From: Formicarius rufipectus
Taxonomy: Eukaryota; Chordata; Aves; Passeriformes; Formicariidae
NCBI GenBank assembly: GCA_013399695.1
Contig: VXAU01004792.1
Span: forward strand, 101,848-165,847
DNA: 64,000 nucleotides
Reading direction: 5' to 3'
Of the stretch, positions 61,082 to 64,000 are shown piece after piece. The stretch's first letter is position 1; every line of letters starts with the position of its first letter. The notes beneath the pieces were generated by a model. The model saw nothing but the letters and a program-made list of their open reading frames with translations, was not told the DNA's origin and did not search any database. Made by a program: the position numbers and the translations under genes.

Positions 61082-61693
61082 TGTATGGTATCAAACCAGA
61101 AGAAAGAGAAAGATTAGCATAAGACATGGAAAGTCTGCAACTCTCTGACATCTGAATCAGAAACATCTATTGATGGACCTCTGCACTACATCAGTCCATG
61201 AAGACCTGAAATGCAGTTTGAAACATTCAAACTTCATTGAGTCATCTGCAAGAGATTGCTGAGAAGCATAACTGTTTGAGTTCAAAACCACTTGGCAACA
61301 AAGGAGTTAACAGGGATGTTGAGGAGACCTTGGGAGAGATCTGAATGGACATCTCTTGACAGATAAAAGACTGCAAACTCTGTCGCCTCCCTGTCTCCCA
61401 GATGTATGGAACTGCCTAGACTTTGGGGATACACCCTGAACCTAGATGAGGACTCCATCGTATTGCTAATATGTGCATTACCATATGTCTCTTCATAGTG
61501 AATAGTGTGTTATCCCATAGTTATGACACCTCCTCCCAATGTTATTCTGTACTTGTAATATTCCACCCATGTTTAGCATAAGTCGAACCCTGGGATGAAT
61601 ACTCACTTACTGAGCATATATATTGTGTTATGGTTTCAATAAAGTTGTTCCTGATTGCCCCTCCACAAGTGGGGACCATGCCTGACTGCTACA
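61082..61693 (+). mobile_element. 5' LTR of a betaretrovirus-like provirus (5' edge tentative)
   Basis: The 3' edge is well placed: the LTR ends ...gctaca at 61693, two bases before a primer binding site. An AATAAA at 61638-61643 and a GT-rich stretch after it are as expected for the R/U5 region. The start is not proven. TGTA at 61082 would pair with the terminal TACA and give a 612-bp LTR, while TGTTG at 61317 would give 377 bp. The matching 3' LTR and target duplication lie beyond the window, so neither could be tested. Confidence 0.6.
61638..61643 (+). terminator. Polyadenylation signal AATAAA in the proviral LTR
   Basis: The canonical hexamer lies 50 bases before the LTR end. Its downstream GT-rich sequence (gttgttcctg) fits a cleavage and polyadenylation region. 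Confidence 0.65.
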
Positions 61694-61695
61694 AA

Positions 61696-61713
61696 TGGGG
61701 CCCGACGTGGGGC
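61696..61713 (+). promoter_or_regulatory. Retroviral primer binding site (tRNA-Lys type)
   Basis: The 18 bases starting tggggcccgacgtgg follow the LTR end by two bases. They differ at about two positions from the site complementary to the 3' end of tRNA-Lys1,2 used by many betaretroviruses and lentiviruses. A tRNA-Trp site of alpharetroviruses would need an indel to fit. Confidence 0.8.
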
Positions 61714-61865
61714 ACTGGATCTCGGCTTCTAACATTTAGAAGTTTGCTAGTAAGAGCCGTCGAGTTGAAGCACTGAAGTGTGCCACTGCTTAGTGGTAGC
61801 ACTGCTCAGTTCAAACTTGAGGAAGGAGCTCCAAAACGACAGTCCCTGAACAAGAAGAAGAAGTT

Positions 61866-61874
61866 CAGGTGAGC
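61866..61874 (+). promoter_or_regulatory. Candidate major splice donor in the proviral leader
   Basis: caggtgagc matches the CAG/GTRAGN donor consensus, with the cut between 61868 and 61869. It lies between the primer binding site and gag, where retroviruses place the donor for spliced env message. Confidence 0.6.
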
Positions 61875-61922
61875 GGACCGAGAACTGAAGCTTAAAAGAG
61901 CTTCGTAAATAGTAGTAGAAAT

Positions 61923-62690
61923 ATGGGGGGAAATCTGTCATCAGAACAGAAAAATGTATATTTGGTAATGGATAGCCTGCTTAAACAGCACGGGTCGAAT
62001 GTAGATGAACAGCCTTTGCAGAATTTGCTGCTTTGGGCTCAAATGAATGACCCAGAATTGAACATAGCAAACATCTTTGATGATGGCCAGTGTGACCTAA
62101 TTGGCGTTTTCTTATGGGATACGGCGACAGCGGGAGATGATCAAGCCACAAAACCATGCCGTGTCGTCTTTGAAACTTTAAAAATCCATGTCGCTAACAG
62201 ACTGCAGCCTCCCAGAGCGAGTGGGACAAGCTGGAGCGGCCCCAGCGCACCCCCACTGCCGCCCGTGCCGCCGTGGGAGAGCTGCCCGTACCCTCCTGAG
62301 CCGGCAATTCGCAGCCCCGTCCCTGTTTCGCTACAGGAGGGGCATGATTGTGGCGTGCGGGACTGCCCGCAGCTCCTGTCCCACCAAGAGACAGTTCAGA
62401 ATGTTTTTGTTGAGGAACTGGAACCATGGCCCCCAGACTCCGTGTCTAGAGGGGAGAGCTTAAAGCAAGATGCTGCTGTCACCCCGGAGCCAGCAGCAGC
62501 CGCAGGAGACATCGCTGCCACAAGCAGAGAAGCTGCTGCTCCAGGACGAGCAGGGGCCAGCCCCGCTCCTGGGAGCTCCGACCCCGCCGGAGCGGCTGTA
62601 GACGCAGAGTCGCCCCGCACCCCCTGCTCCAGCCGGCACCGGACCTGTACCGACATCGACACCCGAGCACACAGATGGAGTCACGCCTGA
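61923..62690 (+). pseudogene. gag: gag 5' part, betaretrovirus-like matrix region, truncated
   Basis: In a working element Gag is the structural polyprotein that assembles the particle at the membrane. The 255-codon frame starts MGGNLSSEQK: the second-position Gly is a myristoylation signal, and the following region (residues 10-75, with LLKQHG, LLLWAQMN and DLIGVFLWD) is typical of the helical matrix domain. Residues from about 90 on are Pro/Ser/Glu/Ala-rich, like the linker between matrix and capsid. It then meets TGA at 62688-62690, far short of the 500-700 residues usual for such Gag. Capsid and zinc-knuckle nucleocapsid motifs are absent. Frames downstream suggest a frameshift rather than a simple early stop. 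The ATG is the first in the leader after the donor. Unlikely to be functional. Confidence 0.8.
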
Positions 62691-64000
62691 GCCTCCCCCG
62701 CCGCAGATGAAGGAGGCGAGTCGCAGGCGCCAGAGCCCGCCGAGCCCTGTCAGCCGCTGTCGCGTCGGCAGAGCCCTGTGGGGACCGAGCCCTCCGCTTT
62801 TCCCCAAGCTGCAGAAGCCGTCGCTCTGCTATACGCAAGCTTCGCAAAGTCAGAGTTGTTTCCGTGGCAACGGCGCCAGTTTCCAGCAGCTGCCGGAGTT
62901 CCAGCTCAGCAAGGAGTCTGAGAACACAGATACCAAAACTTCCATAGCGATTAGAGACTTTAAAAACAAAACTTAAATGGGAAAAGTTTCTGTACCTCCT
63001 AAACCTCTGCCGGTGTGGTTCCCCCTGTCCCCATTTAAAAGGGGAGCTTCCCCAGTCCCTTCCCTGCATTCCTCAATATCCCTTGAGGGGAGGGAGAGGG
63101 TTACGAAAGGTGATTAGGGAAAGGTGTTAACGAAATTCGGTGAATCTGCCTCTTAGAATGTCAGCTAGCGGTGTGAATGGAGAAAGCCCAGTACGGAAAT
63201 AGAAAACAGTTTTGCCAAATGTTTTGTTAGAGAGTGAATTGTTACCATTAGTTGCTAACGTTTTTTTCAGCTATTGTGGGTGCGGGAGGAAACAGTTTGG
63301 CAGGGGCCCCAGTAGGGGCTCCAGCGTGGCCCTGCAGTAAGACCCTGCCTCTGTTGTCAGTCTGGGAGTCTGTAATAACTAGTGAGTCCTGAGACAGTGC
63401 AAAGAAGTCAGCGTTCAGTGATGCTGCCGGTACCTGACAAAGCACCAAGGCTGTGTGCCGGGAGCCCTGGAGCCTCCTCTCACAGCCTGGGACGCACGGA
63501 GCACCCCCTCCCTTTGCAGCCCCGCTTCCCGAGGCAGGCAGCTCGTACAAAACCGAAACTGCCGCTTTTTGCCCGAGACTAAAAACTCTTACTCCGAGGG
63601 GCTCAGTCAACCCCCACTTGCCTGCAAGCAACAGCGTTAAAGATACAATATAGCAAACTCCTCAAAACAGTTTCAATGTTTTTGCCATAGCAGAACCAGC
63701 AGCAGCTAAGCAAAAATTGTTACAATTCATGCCTGAAGGCAGAAGCAATGTTTAAAAGACCCACTTTCAGGGCAGTGGCAAGATCCATGCCCCTTGACTA
63801 CCTGGGGAAAAGGGTCTGTGGAAACTCAGGAGTTGTTATGAGCAGCTTAACTGCTCCCCAATGTTTCTAAGTCTTTTCCCATTGAGTTTCCAGACAATCT
63901 GTTTCTGATCTGTGGAGAAAGGTATGGAAAAGTGTGGGAATGGATTTCCCATATACAACACTGAAAGAGTCCTGCCAAGGATGGGCAGAAGAGAATCAGC
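62691..64000 (+). pseudogene. gag: Degenerate provirus sequence after gag stop
   Basis: High GC continues to about 62,900, with a frame open at 62707-62976 and proline-rich pieces in another frame, as if the gag linker continued with a frame change. From 62,990 on, short conserved-looking patches exist but no motif of capsid, nucleocapsid or protease can be recognised, so either the copy is rearranged or this gag is too diverged to read by eye. Overlapping minus-strand frames (up to 196 codons) reflect the GC-rich composition and are not genes. Confidence 0.5.

Larger units (their letters stand above)
61694..64000 (+). mobile_element. Betaretrovirus-like endogenous provirus, internal part (continues past window)
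   Basis: After the LTR come a tRNA-Lys-type primer binding site, a leader with a splice donor, and gag starting at 61923. From about 62,200 composition jumps to high GC, unlike the host flanks. After gag stops at 62690 the frame is broken; proline/serine/glutamate-rich pieces continue in other frames to about 62,976, then nothing recognisable is seen to the end. No protease, polymerase or envelope sequence lies in the window. The leader order and matrix-like gag start place it with beta-type (class II, ERVK-like) elements. Confidence 0.82.

Noticed and set aside
62479..63069. 196-codon minus-strand frame, the second longest open frame in the window
   Set aside because: It lies antisense to GC-rich gag sequence, where stops are rare in all frames; Arg/Leu/Gly-rich with no domain.
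1..64000. CRISPR arrays, operons, tRNA or rRNA genes
   Set aside because: No regularly spaced repeats, no ribosome-binding-site gene clusters and no cloverleaf consensus were noticed; the retroelements show a vertebrate genome.

Overview
This window looks like nuclear DNA from a bird, probably a songbird. It is AT-rich and has no recognisable cellular protein-coding gene. The avian call rests on CR1 retrotransposons (several ending in the bird-type ATTCTATG/ATTCTGT tail), two LTRs in avian endogenous-retrovirus style and the 5' end of a betaretrovirus-like provirus. No exon chain, tRNA, rRNA, CRISPR array or bacterial feature was seen. Nearly every open reading frame outside the transposons is short, has no recognisable domain and is about what AT-rich DNA gives by chance.

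Layout. 1-17,627: mostly unique AT-rich sequence with one 21-N gap (6386-6406), a probable ancient inverted-repeat MITE (8401-8481), a short perfect hairpin (13583-13608) and A/C- or T-rich tracts. 17,628-18,680: CR1 copy 1, plus strand, ORF2 remnant and 3' end. 18,681-31,349: unique sequence plus a CR1 3' fragment (about 23,670-23,957). 31,350-31,993: a GC-richer block running into a long polypurine tract that ends in a (GGAA)n microsatellite. 31,994-45,717: unique sequence, A/C-rich tracts, a GC-richer block joined to a short CR1 3' end (39,475-39,620). 45,718-47,840: long CR1 ORF2 pseudogene with endonuclease and reverse transcriptase motifs, lacking its 3' end; a second CR1 3' half follows at 48,141-48,987.

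52,960-53,780: an 811-bp solo LTR with TG...CA ends and a perfect 5-bp target duplication. 57,588-58,772: a minus-strand CR1 split by a 631-bp LTR with class I features. About 61,082 to the end: a betaretrovirus-like provirus with LTR, tRNA-Lys-type primer binding site, splice donor, and a gag reading frame that begins with a myristoylation-type MGG and matrix-like sequence but stops after 255 codons. The rest of the provirus lies beyond the window.

Functionally the window reads as a gene desert or large-intron interior shaped by repeated retroelement insertion. The strongest observations are the LTR with its target duplication and overlapping terminal hairpin, the nested LTR-in-CR1, the partial provirus, and the odd pair of CR1 copies at 45.7-49.0 kb. 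I did not find a convincing previously undescribed biological system.
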